DNA from: DATJUF01 sp035502655
Lineage (GTDB): Bacteria > Desulfobacterota > Binatia > Binatales > Binataceae
DNA: 5,752 nt
Reading direction: 5' to 3'
Assembly: GCA_035502655.1 (NCBI GenBank)
Contig: DATJUF010000306.1
Span: 1-5,752, forward strand
The notes under the pieces were generated by a model. That model was not told where the DNA came from and did not search any database. It saw only the letters and a program-made list of their open reading frames with translations. Positions within the stretch are counted from its first letter, which is position 1, and the number at the start of each line of letters is the position of its first letter. Made by a program: the position numbers and the translations under genes. This document shows positions 5,633 to 5,752 of the stretch, one piece after another.

Positions 5633-5752
5633 TCAACCGAATTGGCCTGCGATGTAGTCCTTAGTGTGCTTCTGCTGAGGCCTCTCAAAAATTTGCTCGG
5701 TGGCTCCATACTCGACGAGGTAGCCCGTGCGGCCTCCCTGAGACGTATCGAC
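5633..5752 (-). CDS. pstB: Phosphate ABC transporter ATP-binding protein PstB (C-terminal 39 residues)
   Basis: The minus-strand frame entering from the right edge gives 39 residues and stops at TGA 5635-5633. Its pattern, GYLVEYGATEQIF, then P-x-x-K-x-T-K-DYIAGQFG at the end, is the typical PstB C-terminus (usually G-x-L-V/I-E-F/Y-G-x-T-x-x-I-F, with a final DYI-x-G-x-FG). PstB is the cytoplasmic ATPase that drives the PstSCAB phosphate importer, and it normally follows pstA in the operon. The Walker A, Walker B and signature motifs lie outside the window. A phoU gene commonly follows pstB, but none is present in the next 950 bases; a structured non-coding stretch and an unrelated gene follow instead. 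Confidence 0.9.
   Translation of the reverse strand, partial: VDTSQGGRTGYLVEYGATEQIFERPQQKHTKDYIAGQFG

Overview
The window comes from a GC-rich, Gram-negative-type bacterium. The support is a signal-peptide-bearing MscS-type channel with a large periplasmic N-terminal region, and a DsbD-alpha-like domain. The mix of an ACMSD-like amidohydrolase, a redoxin/DsbD fusion and a pst locus would fit an uncultured soil lineage (deltaproteobacterial, Binatia-like or acidobacterial). That placement is an impression of gene content, not a measurement.

Layout. (1) Positions 1-726, minus strand: the N-terminal 242 residues of an amidohydrolase-2 family protein, cut by the window edge. (2) Positions 727-1056: a gap between divergent genes, with small hairpins but no convincing promoter. 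(3) Positions 1057-2163, plus strand: a 368-residue protein read through an in-frame TGA at 1309-1311. The TGA sits exactly where redoxin-family proteins carry the first Cys of a W-C-P-x-C active site. Reading continues in frame into clear redoxin sequence and then a DsbD-alpha-like domain. A perfect 6-bp hairpin with G and U at the start of its loop follows 15 nt after the TGA, as expected of a bacterial SECIS. The gene is therefore read as a selenoprotein with a Sec-Pro-Tyr-Cys centre, and it is the main discovery here. Conventional gene calling would split it into an 84-residue fragment and a 236-residue fragment. (4) Positions 2201-4675, minus strand: a complete MscS-family mechanosensitive channel, convergent with the selenoprotein gene. 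Its probable terminator lies inside the last codons of the selenoprotein gene. (5) Positions 4733-5290, minus strand: an unrecognised 185-residue protein with an N-terminal coiled coil and one CxxC. It lies 57 nt upstream of the channel gene and is probably co-transcribed with it, from a candidate promoter at 5350-5378 flanked by GCGGCGT repeats. (6) Positions 5379-5632: non-coding and rich in inverted repeats. (7) Positions 5633-5752, minus strand: the last 39 residues of PstB, the ATPase of the phosphate importer.

The genes do not form a single pathway. The selenoprotein is a stand-alone thiol/selenol redox enzyme candidate. The channel and its small neighbour form a likely two-gene unit, and pstB and the amidohydrolase gene belong to neighbouring units that run off the window. 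None of the Sec machinery (selA, selB, selC, selD) was seen here; it would have to lie elsewhere in the genome.
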